From Flavobacteriaceae bacterium (GTDB lineage Bacteria > Bacteroidota > Bacteroidia > Flavobacteriales > Flavobacteriaceae), in the NCBI GenBank assembly GCA_029248185.1, contig JAQWJV010000010.1:18577-82576 (forward strand): a stretch of DNA of 64,000 nt. Direction: 5' to 3'. The position numbers were made by a program, and so were the translations under genes. The notes beneath the pieces were generated by a model that saw only the letters and a list, made by a program, of their open reading frames with translations, did no database searches and had not been told where the DNA came from. Shown here one piece after another: positions 37,653-46,229 of this stretch. Within the stretch, counting starts at the first letter, position 1, and each line of letters begins with the position of its first letter.

Positions 37653-38399
37653 ATGAATATTTTAGTTTGTATAAGTAATGTACCAGACACTACTTCAAAA
37701 ATTAATTTTAAAGATGAAAACAAGTCTTTTGATCCAAGTGGTGTTCAGTTCATTATAAATCCTAATGACGAGTTTGGCTTAACTCGTGCTATCTGGCTTC
37801 AGCAAAAAGCCGGAGCAAAAGTTACGGTGGTAACAGTAGGGGATACAGGTTGCGAACCCATCTTAAGAAAATGTTTGGCTATTGGAGCCGATCAGGCGAT
37901 ACGAATTGATGCACTCCCTTCCGATGGTTTTTTTGTTGCAAAACAATTAGCGGCTCTTTGTGAAAAAGAGAATTACGATCTAATTATAACAGGGCGAGAG
38001 TCCATTGACTATAATGGAGCAATGGTTGGAGGTATGTTGGCTTCATTTTTGTCGATACCTTATTTGGCAAATTGTGTTCAATTTGAAATGGAGGGGTCAA
38101 CCGCAACTCTAGAACGAGAAATTGACGGTGGAAAAGAAATCCTAAGCGCAAGTCTCCCCCTTGTATTGGGAGCGCAAAAGGGACTGGTAGAGGAATCGGA
38201 TTTAATCATCCCTAATATGCGTGGAATTATGCAGGCACGACAGAAGCCCTTAACCGTTGAAATCGCTGTTGAAGTTGATGCTGCAACAACCATACAACAT
38301 TTTGAAAAACCTCAGGCAAAAGGTCCAGTTAGATTGGTGGATGCGGCAGAGGTAGATACCTTAATAGAATTATTACAAAACGAAGCCAAAGTACTTTAA
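37653..38399 (+). CDS. etfB: Electron transfer flavoprotein beta subunit
   Basis: With EtfA it forms the ETF dimer that takes electrons from acyl-CoA and other flavin dehydrogenases. The 248-residue protein shows the family start NILVCISNVPDTTSKINF, the segment DEFGLTRAIWLQQKAGAKVTVVTVG, the ETF-beta signature around ITGRESIDYNGAMVGGMLASFL, and a C-terminal arm. It sits 12 bases ahead of etfA and near a CoA-transferase pair, pointing to fatty acid, branched-chain amino acid or ketone-body oxidation. Confidence 0.96.
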   Translation: MNILVCISNVPDTTSKINFKDENKSFDPSGVQFIINPNDEFGLTRAIWLQQKAGAKVTVVTVGDTGCEPILRKCLAIGADQAIRIDALPSDGFFVAKQLAALCEKENYDLIITGRESIDYNGAMVGGMLASFLSIPYLANCVQFEMEGSTATLEREIDGGKEILSASLPLVLGAQKGLVEESDLIIPNMRGIMQARQKPLTVEIAVEVDAATTIQHFEKPQAKGPVRLVDAAEVDTLIELLQNEAKVL

Positions 38400-38411
38400 A
38401 ACCCATAGATT

Positions 38412-39365
38412 ATGTCAGTAGTTGTTTATGTTGAGTCTCAGAACGGAATAATCAAAAAAGCAGGATTAGAAGTTGCCTCCTATGGGAGAGCCATTGCAAA
38501 TGCAATACAAACCAATTTAGTAGCAGTTACCTTCAATGTGAATGACGCCTCTATGCTTAATAACCATGGCGTAGATAAAGTGTGTAATATCAACACTACG
38601 GGGGATACCTTTTTTAATGTCGATCGATACAGTGCGAGTTTGGCTGCGGTCATAGAAAATGAAACAGCAACCCTTGTTGTAGTTAGCGCTACTGCAAATG
38701 GTCGATATTTAGGACCTATTCTTGCGGCAGCTATTAAGGCAGCTTATGTTTCTAATGTGGTGGCATTACCTAGCGCATATGATCCTGTCACAGTAAAACG
38801 TTCCTGTTTTACAAATAAAGCTTTTAATGCCTGTGTAAGTAATCAAAGTAAGACGGTAATAAGTCTGTCATCAAATGCCTTTGGTTTGAAAGAGTACACA
38901 TCAGAGGCGGAATATACTGAAGCAGAATACCTCAATTCAAACTCAACACTCAAAGTAACAGCTACAGATTCAATATCAGACAAAGTTACCATTGCTGATG
39001 CAGATATTGTTGTATCGGGAGGTAGAGGTTTAAAAGGGCCAGAAAATTGGCATTTGATTGAGGATTTGGCAAGTGTTTTAGGAGCAGCCACAGCATGTTC
39101 TAAACCTGTTTCAGACATGGGTTGGCGTCCACATAGTGAACATGTGGGTCAAACGGGAAAACCCGTAGCTTCCAATTTGTATATAGCAATTGGAGTTTCT
39201 GGAGCTATCCAACATTTAGCAGGAATAAACTCCTCTAAAGTAAAGGTTGTCATAAATAACGATCCCGAAGCCCCGTTTTTTAAAGCTGCAGATTATGGAA
39301 TCGTAGGGGATGCCTTTGAAGTTGTCCCTAAGTTGATTGAAAAACTTAAGGCAATAAAACAGTGA
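38412..39365 (+). CDS. etfA: Electron transfer flavoprotein alpha subunit
   Basis: FAD-binding ETF subunit of 317 residues. The C-terminal FAD domain is clear: DIVVSGGRGLKGPENW, SDMGWRPHSEHVGQTGKPVASNLYIAIGVSGAIQHLAGIN and INNDPEAPFFKAADYGIVGD. The N-terminal domain is typical for the housekeeping type, not the nitrogen-fixation FixB type. It is followed 18 bases later by the CoA-transferase A gene. Confidence 0.97.
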   Translation: MSVVVYVESQNGIIKKAGLEVASYGRAIANAIQTNLVAVTFNVNDASMLNNHGVDKVCNINTTGDTFFNVDRYSASLAAVIENETATLVVVSATANGRYLGPILAAAIKAAYVSNVVALPSAYDPVTVKRSCFTNKAFNACVSNQSKTVISLSSNAFGLKEYTSEAEYTEAEYLNSNSTLKVTATDSISDKVTIADADIVVSGGRGLKGPENWHLIEDLASVLGAATACSKPVSDMGWRPHSEHVGQTGKPVASNLYIAIGVSGAIQHLAGINSSKVKVVINNDPEAPFFKAADYGIVGDAFEVVPKLIEKLKAIKQ

Positions 39366-39383
39366 TATAAGTAACTTTCCCCA

Positions 39384-40082
39384 ATGATAAACAAAACCGT
39401 ACATTCCGTTAAAGAAGCTCTCGAGGGTGTTTCCTCTGGTATGACATTGATGTTAGGAGGTTTTGGCTTGTGTGGAATTCCAGAAAATGCAATTTCAGAA
39501 CTAGTTCGTTTAGGAAGTTCAGACCTAACCTGTATATCCAATAATGCCGGGGTTGATGACTTTGGTTTGGGATTATTATTACAGCAAAAGCAAATAAAAA
39601 CCATGATAGCCTCTTATGTGGGCGAAAACGCAGAGTTTGAACAGCAAATGTTGTCAGGTGAATTGGAGGTTATTTTAACCCCTCAAGGAACCCTTGCAGA
39701 AAAATGTAGGGCAGCACAAGCTGGAATCCCTGCTTTTTTCACTCCAGCAGGTTTTGGTACTGAAGTTGCTACAGGTAAAGAAAATAGATCCTTTCATGGA
39801 AAAAACTATGTTATGGAAGAAGCTTATCAAGCTGATTTTGCTTTCGTAAAAGCATGGAAAGGCGATGTAACTGGTAACCTAATTTTTAAGGGAACGGCAA
39901 GAAATTTTAATCCATTAATGTGTGGTGCAGCGAAAGTGACCGTGGCCGAGGTTGAGGAGTTAGTGCCGGCAGGAGAATTAGATCCTAATCAGATTCATGT
40001 TCCAGGAATTCTCGTAAACCGCATTTTTCAGGGACAAGATTATGAAAAAAGAATTGAGCAGCGAACCTTGCGAAACATCTGA
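39384..40082 (+). CDS. scoA: 3-oxoacid CoA-transferase, subunit A
   Basis: Transfers CoA between succinyl-CoA and acetoacetate or a similar 3-oxoacid. The 232-residue subunit has the signature [33 protein letters not shown] and [20 protein letters not shown], and the end region [26 protein letters not shown] matches SCOT subunit A. It precedes subunit B by three bases. Context after etfBA supports a role in ketone-body or branched-chain breakdown. AtoD-type naming is also possible. Confidence 0.92.
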   Translation: MINKTVHSVKEALEGVSSGMTLMLGGFGLCGIPENAISELVRLGSSDLTCISNNAGVDDFGLGLLLQQKQIKTMIASYVGENAEFEQQMLSGELEVILTPQGTLAEKCRAAQAGIPAFFTPAGFGTEVATGKENRSFHGKNYVMEEAYQADFAFVKAWKGDVTGNLIFKGTARNFNPLMCGAAKVTVAEVEELVPAGELDPNQIHVPGILVNRIFQGQDYEKRIEQRTLRNI

Positions 40083-40085
40083 GTC

Positions 40086-40742
40086 ATGGCTTTAGACAAA
40101 AAGGACATTGCAAAACGCATTGCTAAGGAATTGAAAGACGGTTTTTATGTGAACTTGGGGATAGGTATTCCAACATTAGTTGCAAATTATGTTCCTAAAG
40201 GAATTCAAGTGGAGTTTCAAAGTGAAAATGGTATTTTGGGGATGGGGCCATTTCCTTATGAAGGAGAGGAAGATGCAGATTTAATCAATGCAGGGAAACA
40301 AACGATAACAAGTCTCCCTGGAGCTAGCTTTTTTGATTCTGCAATGAGTTTTGGTATGATTCGAGGAAAGCATGTAGACCTCACAATACTAGGGGCAATG
40401 GAAGTTTCAGACAAGGGCGATATTGCCAATTGGAAGATCCCAGGAAAATTAGTCAAAGGGATGGGAGGAGCCATGGATCTTGTGGCTTCTGCAGATAATA
40501 TTATCGTCGCAATGATGCATGTCAATCGAAAAGGAAATTCTAAATTACTTTCAAAATGTACGCTACCACTTACAGGATTGCGATGTGTAAAAAGAATCGT
40601 AACCGAGTTGGCAGTCTTGGACATTACCTCTCAAGGATTTTTATTAGTTGAGCGTGCTCCAGGAGTTAGTATACAAGAAATCAAAGAGGCAACAGCTGGA
40701 AAACTAGAAATTCCTGCAGTTGTTCCTGAAATGCAATTTTGA
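40086..40742 (+). CDS. scoB: 3-oxoacid CoA-transferase, subunit B
   Basis: Catalytic subunit of the CoA-transferase. The 218-residue chain carries the active-site motif SENGILGMGPFP with catalytic Glu47, YVNLGIGIPTLVANYVP before it, and the SCOT-type sequences GGAMDLV, HVNRKGNSKLL and CTLPLTGLRCVKRIVTELAVLD. Last gene of the etfB-etfA-scoA-scoB run. Confidence 0.94.
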   Translation: MALDKKDIAKRIAKELKDGFYVNLGIGIPTLVANYVPKGIQVEFQSENGILGMGPFPYEGEEDADLINAGKQTITSLPGASFFDSAMSFGMIRGKHVDLTILGAMEVSDKGDIANWKIPGKLVKGMGGAMDLVASADNIIVAMMHVNRKGNSKLLSKCTLPLTGLRCVKRIVTELAVLDITSQGFLLVERAPGVSIQEIKEATAGKLEIPAVVPEMQF

Positions 40743-40816
40743 TCTTTACCAAATTCAGTAAAGTAGTACTAGAAATGTTTTAAATAAATTAGTACTTTTA
40801 AACAAATTTTAGTGAA

Positions 40817-41560
40817 ATGATGAATAATTTGAAAATAGTAACCTTATGTGTTACTGTCCTATTTTTTAGTTGCCAAAACAAAGCGAAGAATGCTGAAAAC
40901 GTTAAGAACGAAGCCACCGAAATGGAGGAAAATCAGTGGCTAGACATGAGCCCTTTAACAAGTTTGAGCGGATGGCATATTTATCAAAATGAGTCGGGTC
41001 AAAAAACAGGTTGGACTGTTACCGATGGTGTTTTTACTTACGATTCAGAAAAAGCAGAAGGAGATGGAAATAAAAGTTTAATTTCTGATGAGAAGTTCAC
41101 CAACTTTGAGATAAAATTCGATTGGAAACTCTCCCCTAATTCCAACAGCGGATTCATGTGGGGTGTTAATGAGAGTACAGATTATGATGCACCTTACGTA
41201 ACAGGTCCTGAAATTCAAATTATCGATGCAGATATTTATGCAGATGATAAAAAAAATCAAATTCATACTGCGGGTGCCTTATATGATATGATTGCGCCTG
41301 ATCATGTTATGGCTAAACCAGCTGGCGAATGGAATAGCTACCACATTACAATCAATTACGAAGAGAACAAAGGAACCGTGGTCCACAATGGAATGGAAAT
41401 TAATCGTTTTCCTTTGTATGGTGAAAAATGGGACGCTATGGTTGCCAAAAGTAAATTCAAAGAAATGTCAGGTTTCGGTAAGTTTAAAGAAGGTCATCTT
41501 TGTTTACAAGACCATCCAGGTGTAATTTCGTACAGAAATATAAAAGTAAGAAAACTCTAA
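40817..41560 (+). CDS. DUF1080 (3-keto-disaccharide hydrolase-like) lipoprotein
   Basis: A 247-residue lipoprotein with lipobox LFFSC near Cys19 and a DUF1080 concanavalin-like beta-sandwich covering about 40-247. Family landmarks are SGFMWGVNE, TGPEIQIID, AGALYDMI, GEWNSYHI and the end HPGVISYRNIKVRKL. Characterised DUF1080 proteins act on 3-keto-glycosides as hydrolases or lyases (established for Bacteroides members). A Gfo/Idh/MocA oxidoreductase partner is absent here, but two exported sugar-isomerase-like barrels are nearby. Start may be the first or second ATG, three bases apart. Confidence 0.88.
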   Translation: MMNNLKIVTLCVTVLFFSCQNKAKNAENVKNEATEMEENQWLDMSPLTSLSGWHIYQNESGQKTGWTVTDGVFTYDSEKAEGDGNKSLISDEKFTNFEIKFDWKLSPNSNSGFMWGVNESTDYDAPYVTGPEIQIIDADIYADDKKNQIHTAGALYDMIAPDHVMAKPAGEWNSYHITINYEENKGTVVHNGMEINRFPLYGEKWDAMVAKSKFKEMSGFGKFKEGHLCLQDHPGVISYRNIKVRKL

Positions 41561-41561
41561 T

Positions 41562-41903
41562 TTGAATTCTAAAAAAAATATTTTTCCTTTCTTTATCAGA
41601 CTGCTTTCAGTAGGATTAGTCATGGTTTTTTTATTGCCTCTTGGATTAAAACTCATTCATAGTTTTGAGTTTCATTCCAATCCAAAAACATGTAAAAATA
41701 ACAAGACCCATATTCACGAATCCAATACTCATAACGATGCATTGGATTATTTTTTTCAACCCCTAGTTCACGAAGTTGAAGATGTTTTTGAGGCGCATGT
41801 TTTTTTCCTTTTAACAGAAGAGAAAAGCAGATACAATCCCTCTTTTAAATCAGTTACGTATAAGCGTTATAGGTCCAGAGCACCCCCGGCATTATTTATT
41901 TAA
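41562..41903 (+). CDS. Small membrane-anchored protein ahead of the TonB receptor cluster
   Basis: A 113-residue protein with one hydrophobic segment (about 10-33) and a mature part rich in His, Cys and Asn (HSFEFHSNPKTCKNN, then THIHESNTHNDALDYFF) ending RSRAPPALFI. Such small proteins with a terminal RAPP-type motif are often found before metal-related TonB receptors of Bacteroidota (recalled). The start is TTG, one base after the DUF1080 stop; the first internal ATG falls inside the hydrophobic segment. Possible metal-sensing or binding function is inference only. Confidence 0.65.
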   Translation: MNSKKNIFPFFIRLLSVGLVMVFLLPLGLKLIHSFEFHSNPKTCKNNKTHIHESNTHNDALDYFFQPLVHEVEDVFEAHVFFLLTEEKSRYNPSFKSVTYKRYRSRAPPALFI

Positions 41904-41910
41904 AATAAAT

Positions 41911-41935
41911 GTCAATGACTTTTTCAGTTATTGAC
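41911..41935. promoter_or_regulatory. Imperfect inverted repeat before the lipoprotein-TonB receptor pair
   Basis: GTCAATGAC and GTTATTGAC form 9-base arms with one mismatch and a 7-base spacer. It lies 39 bases before the lipoprotein ATG and is followed at a distance by a T-run. Could be a weak terminator or a metalloregulator site. Nothing more can be said from sequence. Confidence 0.35.
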
Positions 41936-41973
41936 CCCATTCATTTTTTTTTAATAAATAATATCGATCCCTT

Positions 41974-42528
41974 ATGGACAATACAATAATTTCTTATACA
42001 AAAAATACCCTTTTATTACTTTTTTTAATCTCTGTTTCATCTTGTTCTAAAGACACTCCCGGAGTAGTTAACGAAGAAGAATTAATTACGACTGTTGTAC
42101 TCAATTTTTCAACTCAAGGCGAACCTGACCAAACGGTGCGTTGGGAAACAGAAGCAGCAAATTCAGCAGAAATTATTCTCAAAGCAAATGCTGAATATGA
42201 TGTTCAAATTACTTTTTTAGATGAAAGTGATCCTAATGATATTGAGAATATCAATGAAGAAATAATCGAAGAAGCAGATGAACATCAAGTATTTTATGAA
42301 TTTTCTGGTGTAAGTGTTACTTACGGCCAAGGCAGTTCAGATGCACTTGATAGTAATCAAAATCCTGTTTATATTAATTCCATTTGGAATACAAATGCGG
42401 CTAATTCTGGAATCGTTCGTGTTTTTTTAATTCACGAACCCACAACGAAAAGCGCTACAACCAGGGATGGATTTGGAGGTGAAACCGATGTGTCAGTAGA
42501 TATCCCCATCCGTATCATTGAAGAATGA
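41974..42528 (+). CDS. Acidic lipoprotein upstream of TonB-dependent receptor
   Basis: A 184-residue lipoprotein (lipobox SVSSC near Cys24). The mature chain is acidic and has features of a family often annotated as type 1 periplasmic binding fold superfamily: TTVVLNFS, GEPDQTVRWE, EEADEHQVFYEFSG, FLIHEPTTK and GGETDVSVDIPI (recalled). Members commonly precede TonB receptors of possible metal specificity. Its stop overlaps the receptor start by 4 bases (ATGA), so the pair is co-translated. Probably a surface or periplasmic ligand-binding partner of the receptor. Confidence 0.72.
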   Translation: MDNTIISYTKNTLLLLFLISVSSCSKDTPGVVNEEELITTVVLNFSTQGEPDQTVRWETEAANSAEIILKANAEYDVQITFLDESDPNDIENINEEIIEEADEHQVFYEFSGVSVTYGQGSSDALDSNQNPVYINSIWNTNAANSGIVRVFLIHEPTTKSATTRDGFGGETDVSVDIPIRIIEE

Positions 42529-44939
42529 TAAAGAGTTTTTTTAAAATCACAGTTCTAGTATTCTTTTTAAAGGGATTTCCTTTATGGTCACAGAACTGTG
42601 ATTTTATTCTTAGTGGAACGGTCAAAGATTTGCATGATGGGTCCCCTATTTACGGTGCTATAATACGAATAGAAGGCACCGATAGTTTTGCACAAACACA
42701 AGAAAATGGAACTTATGTTTTAAAGGCACTTTGTGCTGGAAGTGTTGTCTTTTTGATAGAGCATGCTGAATGTAATTCAATTCGAAAGAAAGTTTCAATA
42801 AATTCAAATACAACCCTTAATTTTGAGTTAGAGCATCATATCAATGCTCTAGAAGAAATAATTATTTCAGATAATCGACTCAAAGGACTTAATGGGAACG
42901 CTAAAGAGTCTCGATTGAATGCTGATCAAATCTCACGTTTTAGTAATCAAAGCTTAGCAGATGCACTGACAACTTTGGCAGGAGTGTCTTCATTGAAAAC
43001 AGGAAACTCAATCGCTAAACCCATGATTCATGGGATGTATGGAAGTCGAGTGGGAATTATTGCAAACGGTATTCGATTGCGAGATCAAGAATGGGGTCCC
43101 GATCACGCACCTAATATTGATTTAAACGCTTTTCAAAGTGTGCAGTTAGTTAAAGGTGCTACTGCTTTAAAATATGGGGGAGATACTCCAGGTGGGATTA
43201 TCGTTTTATCTCCTCATCGATTAATTTTAAGTGACAGTCTTTTTGGACAAACTATTATGAATGCAGCAACCAATGGCTGGGGAGGGAGTATTACCTCAAA
43301 ATTAATGAAGACCAGCTCAAATGGCTATTACATTAATGGTCAATTGACAGCAAAACGTTTTGGAGATTTAAGTTCACCGCAGTATGTTCTTTCAAATACA
43401 GGAATGAGAGAAATGAATATTTCATTCAAATTAGGAAGAAGTAAAATCAGTAAGGGTTGGGAGTTGAATTATTCTCGGTTTCAAAATGAAACGGGGATTT
43501 TACGTTCGGCACACATTGGAAATATTCAAGATTTATTAAGAGCGCTCAAAGAGGATAAACCCCTAAGAATTGAACCCTTTACTTATAGGATCAATGCCCC
43601 AAAACAGCAAGGCTTACATCAAAATATTCACTTGATTTATTTTAATCAATTCAATGACAAATTAAAATGGAAATGGGATTATAATTATCAAGTAAATACA
43701 CGAAAAGAATTTGATATAAGAAGAGGGGTTCCTTTGGATGTTCCTGCAATTGATTTAAAGTTACAAACCCACAGTGTGTTGGGAAGTTTACAATGGAAGA
43801 AAGGGTTTAATTGGGAAATGGAATGGGGCATAAATGCAATGCTTCAAGATAATTATTCAGATCCAAATACTGGGGTTAAAAGATTGATTCCTGATTATAT
43901 TAAAACACAATTGGGTAGTTATTTAGTGGGATCTTATAAGCCTTCAAATTCTTTTCATTGGGATTGGGGGGTTCGTCTGGATCGTGTCGGTTGGGATGTA
44001 CAGAAGTATTATAATGTGTCCGATTGGAAGAGCAGAAACTACAATACTATTTTCCCTCAGTTTGAAGTAAATAATATCGGGAATCAAATTTTAGTAAACC
44101 CAGCATTGAATTTTTTAAATTTTGCAGCTCAAACAGGAATTTCGATTGAACTAAGCGAACAATTTAATACTAGTTTTTCTTATGTTTTATCCCAGCGGTC
44201 TCCTAATGCATCTGAATTATTTAGCGATGGGCTACATCATTCATTAGCCACTATAGAATTTGGAAGCTTGACTTTAGATAAAGAGAGTTCAAATAAATTT
44301 CTTTTCAGTTTAACAAAAACACAAGGCAAACTCAAGGGAGCTATTGAGCCCTATTTTTCAAAAATCAACAATTATATTTTTATTGCTCCCAAAGCACTTC
44401 AACAAACCATCAGAGGGGCTTTTCCAGTTTGGCAATATGAAGCAACAGATGCCTTGGTTTGGGGGGTGGATACCGTTTTGGGCTTTGATTTCACAGATCA
44501 GTTGAACTTTGATATTAACGCTTCATATACCCATGCTCAGGATATGAAAAATGAGTTGCCTATCATTAATATCCCCCCTTTCAATAGCTCCCAAAGTATT
44601 CAATATAGTTCTCCCAAAAAGCGTTTTGACATTAAAGTAATGCATCATTTTACCGCAACACAAAACCGCTTTCCAGATCTCAATTTTAATGTAACAACCT
44701 TACAAGAGGATGGTTTAATTGAGCAAGAGGTTGATGTAAGCACTCCTCCTTCAGCCTATCAAAAATTGGATGTATTTTTTTCATTATATTTGGGTAACAT
44801 TGAAAAATCTAAAACTAGCCTACGATTTATGTTTTACAATATTACCCAAAGCAAATACAGAGACTATTTAAACAGAATGCGTTTTTATGCTGATGAAATA
44901 GGACGTAATGTTCAAGTTCAGTTCGTTTTCTCGTATTAA
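42525..44939 (+). CDS. TonB-dependent receptor, ZnuD-like
   Basis: Outer membrane active importer of 804 residues. It has a signal peptide (about 22), a carboxypeptidase-like regulatory domain (about 25-110, CDFILSGTVKDL), a plug domain (about 125-230) with MIHGMYGSRVGIIANGIRLRD and QEWGPDHAPNID, and a 22-strand barrel ending in aromatic VQVQFVFSY. The plug wording G-x-R-V-x-x-L/I-x-N-G-I-R and Q-E/Q-W-G resembles zinc-type ZnuD receptors, so metal uptake is possible but unproven. It is coupled to the lipoprotein just before it. Confidence 0.85.
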   Translation: MIKSFFKITVLVFFLKGFPLWSQNCDFILSGTVKDLHDGSPIYGAIIRIEGTDSFAQTQENGTYVLKALCAGSVVFLIEHAECNSIRKKVSINSNTTLNFELEHHINALEEIIISDNRLKGLNGNAKESRLNADQISRFSNQSLADALTTLAGVSSLKTGNSIAKPMIHGMYGSRVGIIANGIRLRDQEWGPDHAPNIDLNAFQSVQLVKGATALKYGGDTPGGIIVLSPHRLILSDSLFGQTIMNAATNGWGGSITSKLMKTSSNGYYINGQLTAKRFGDLSSPQYVLSNTGMREMNISFKLGRSKISKGWELNYSRFQNETGILRSAHIGNIQDLLRALKEDKPLRIEPFTYRINAPKQQGLHQNIHLIYFNQFNDKLKWKWDYNYQVNTRKEFDIRRGVPLDVPAIDLKLQTHSVLGSLQWKKGFNWEMEWGINAMLQDNYSDPNTGVKRLIPDYIKTQLGSYLVGSYKPSNSFHWDWGVRLDRVGWDVQKYYNVSDWKSRNYNTIFPQFEVNNIGNQILVNPALNFLNFAAQTGISIELSEQFNTSFSYVLSQRSPNASELFSDGLHHSLATIEFGSLTLDKESSNKFLFSLTKTQGKLKGAIEPYFSKINNYIFIAPKALQQTIRGAFPVWQYEATDALVWGVDTVLGFDFTDQLNFDINASYTHAQDMKNELPIINIPPFNSSQSIQYSSPKKRFDIKVMHHFTATQNRFPDLNFNVTTLQEDGLIEQEVDVSTPPSAYQKLDVFFSLYLGNIEKSKTSLRFMFYNITQSKYRDYLNRMRFYADEIGRNVQVQFVFSY

Positions 44940-44982
44940 TTAGCCATACTATTTTTAAAATGATGCTCCAAACTTTATTATT

Positions 44983-45666
44983 ATGCTATTCTTTTTTTTA
45001 GATATGGACTTGAATTTTAGTTTACCTCCACTAACTTTCGAGACCATCATTAACACGCTTCTAGTTCCCTCAGTTTTTTTTTATTATTGGTTTAATTCCA
45101 AAATGAAGAGTAACTTTATTTTGTATGCTCTTTTTTTTTCTTGGATGGGGAACCTATTTCTTTTAATCAATTTTAATCCAGAGTTTCAAAAATGGATTGT
45201 ATCTTCTTTTTGGATATCCAATAGCCTTTTTTTTATTCAATTCATCAATTTTAAAAGGGAGTATTTTTTTAGGGAACATTTATTAGGACTCATTTTTTAT
45301 TTTTCTTATTTGATTGTTTTTCTTACTCATGTCTTTTCCTCTTTGGGAGAGATGAAACTTCTTGCTCTTGTTCATGGTTTGACCACCGCTGTTTTTGGAA
45401 GTTTTACAGTAATGCAATTATTTAAAAAAACGAATACAACTAAACTGATACTTTTTTTAGGTGTATTATTCCTTTCAATTAAAGATGTTATGCTTACTTA
45501 CAACAAGCGTTTTTTTGAAGAAGAAGTTTTTTCAATTCCCATATCTATCTTTCAATTGTTAGGGCTCTTTTTATTGATTAGAGCTTTTATTAACCTTGAG
45601 CGTAGAGAACAAGAGAAATTCTACTTGAGAAAGTATCGGGAGAAATTTGATAAATTAGCATTATGA
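44983..45666 (+). CDS. Multi-pass integral membrane protein, unknown function
   Basis: A 227-residue protein with about seven hydrophobic segments and a basic C-terminal end (REQEKFYLRKYREKFDK). The arrangement weakly recalls YhhN/lysoplasmalogenase-like proteins, but no motif confirms it. A shorter start at the Met eight codons in is possible. Its stop overlaps the next gene (ATGA), so it is probably expressed with the exported basic protein behind it and perhaps with the TonB receptor 43 bases upstream. Confidence 0.6.
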   Translation: MLFFFLDMDLNFSLPPLTFETIINTLLVPSVFFYYWFNSKMKSNFILYALFFSWMGNLFLLINFNPEFQKWIVSSFWISNSLFFIQFINFKREYFFREHLLGLIFYFSYLIVFLTHVFSSLGEMKLLALVHGLTTAVFGSFTVMQLFKKTNTTKLILFLGVLFLSIKDVMLTYNKRFFEEEVFSIPISIFQLLGLFLLIRAFINLERREQEKFYLRKYREKFDKLAL

Positions 45667-46229
45667 AAGTGACCCAGACTATTTTTGTTATTCTTTGTTT
45701 TTTTTTAATTAAAGCAAATGCGCAAGAAAGACTCCCCGAAATTGAGGGATTTTATGATGATCCTTCTTTAGAGACCCAATTTGCTTTTGTTCAAGAATTA
45801 CTATATGTAGCTGGTTATGCTCCTGAAGAAATTCAAATCTATCAGACCTTACCTAATTATGCTCATGTGTATCGGGTGAAATTAGATTCTGTAAATGGAG
45901 GTTTTATGTTTGTTCGCTGGGATAAAAAAAAGAAAGAACATTTTATAGCGAATAAAATGATAGACCCGGGTTTTTATTACAATCTAAAAGCCGCAAAGGA
46001 GGTAATGCGCAAGCAAACAATTAAAGCTAGTTTTTCTGTAGAGGATATTTCATTGCAAGCCTCAGATCAGCAGGAAATATCTCCAACTGATATTACGGAG
46101 TTGAGAGAAGATTATGATCTCGAGCAGGCTGAACGAAGGGAAATTGAAAATGAAAAGAAAAAAATATCACTTCAAAAAGCTCAAAGAAAGACGGAAAGAA
46201 AGTCCAAGCGTAAAAAAACTAGAGGTTGA
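45663..46229 (+). CDS. Exported protein with basic coiled C-terminal tail, unknown
   Basis: A 188-residue protein with a signal peptide (about 20, ending IKANAQ). The middle part has no recognised domain. Residues about 150-188 form a highly charged Glu/Lys/Arg-rich helix (EKKKISLQKAQRKTERKSKR). Strongly linked to the membrane protein gene by a 4-base start-stop overlap. Its 3' end overlaps the convergent Rieske gene by 11 bases. I do not recognise the family. Confidence 0.6.
   Translation: MKVTQTIFVILCFFLIKANAQERLPEIEGFYDDPSLETQFAFVQELLYVAGYAPEEIQIYQTLPNYAHVYRVKLDSVNGGFMFVRWDKKKKEHFIANKMIDPGFYYNLKAAKEVMRKQTIKASFSVEDISLQASDQQEISPTDITELREDYDLEQAERREIENEKKKISLQKAQRKTERKSKRKKTRG

Noticed and set aside
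41562..41903. Discarding the 113-residue frame as random
   Set aside because: Kept as a gene instead: it follows the DUF1080 stop by one base, has a plausible TTG start, a hydrophobic anchor and a C-terminal pattern seen in proteins near metal TonB receptors.
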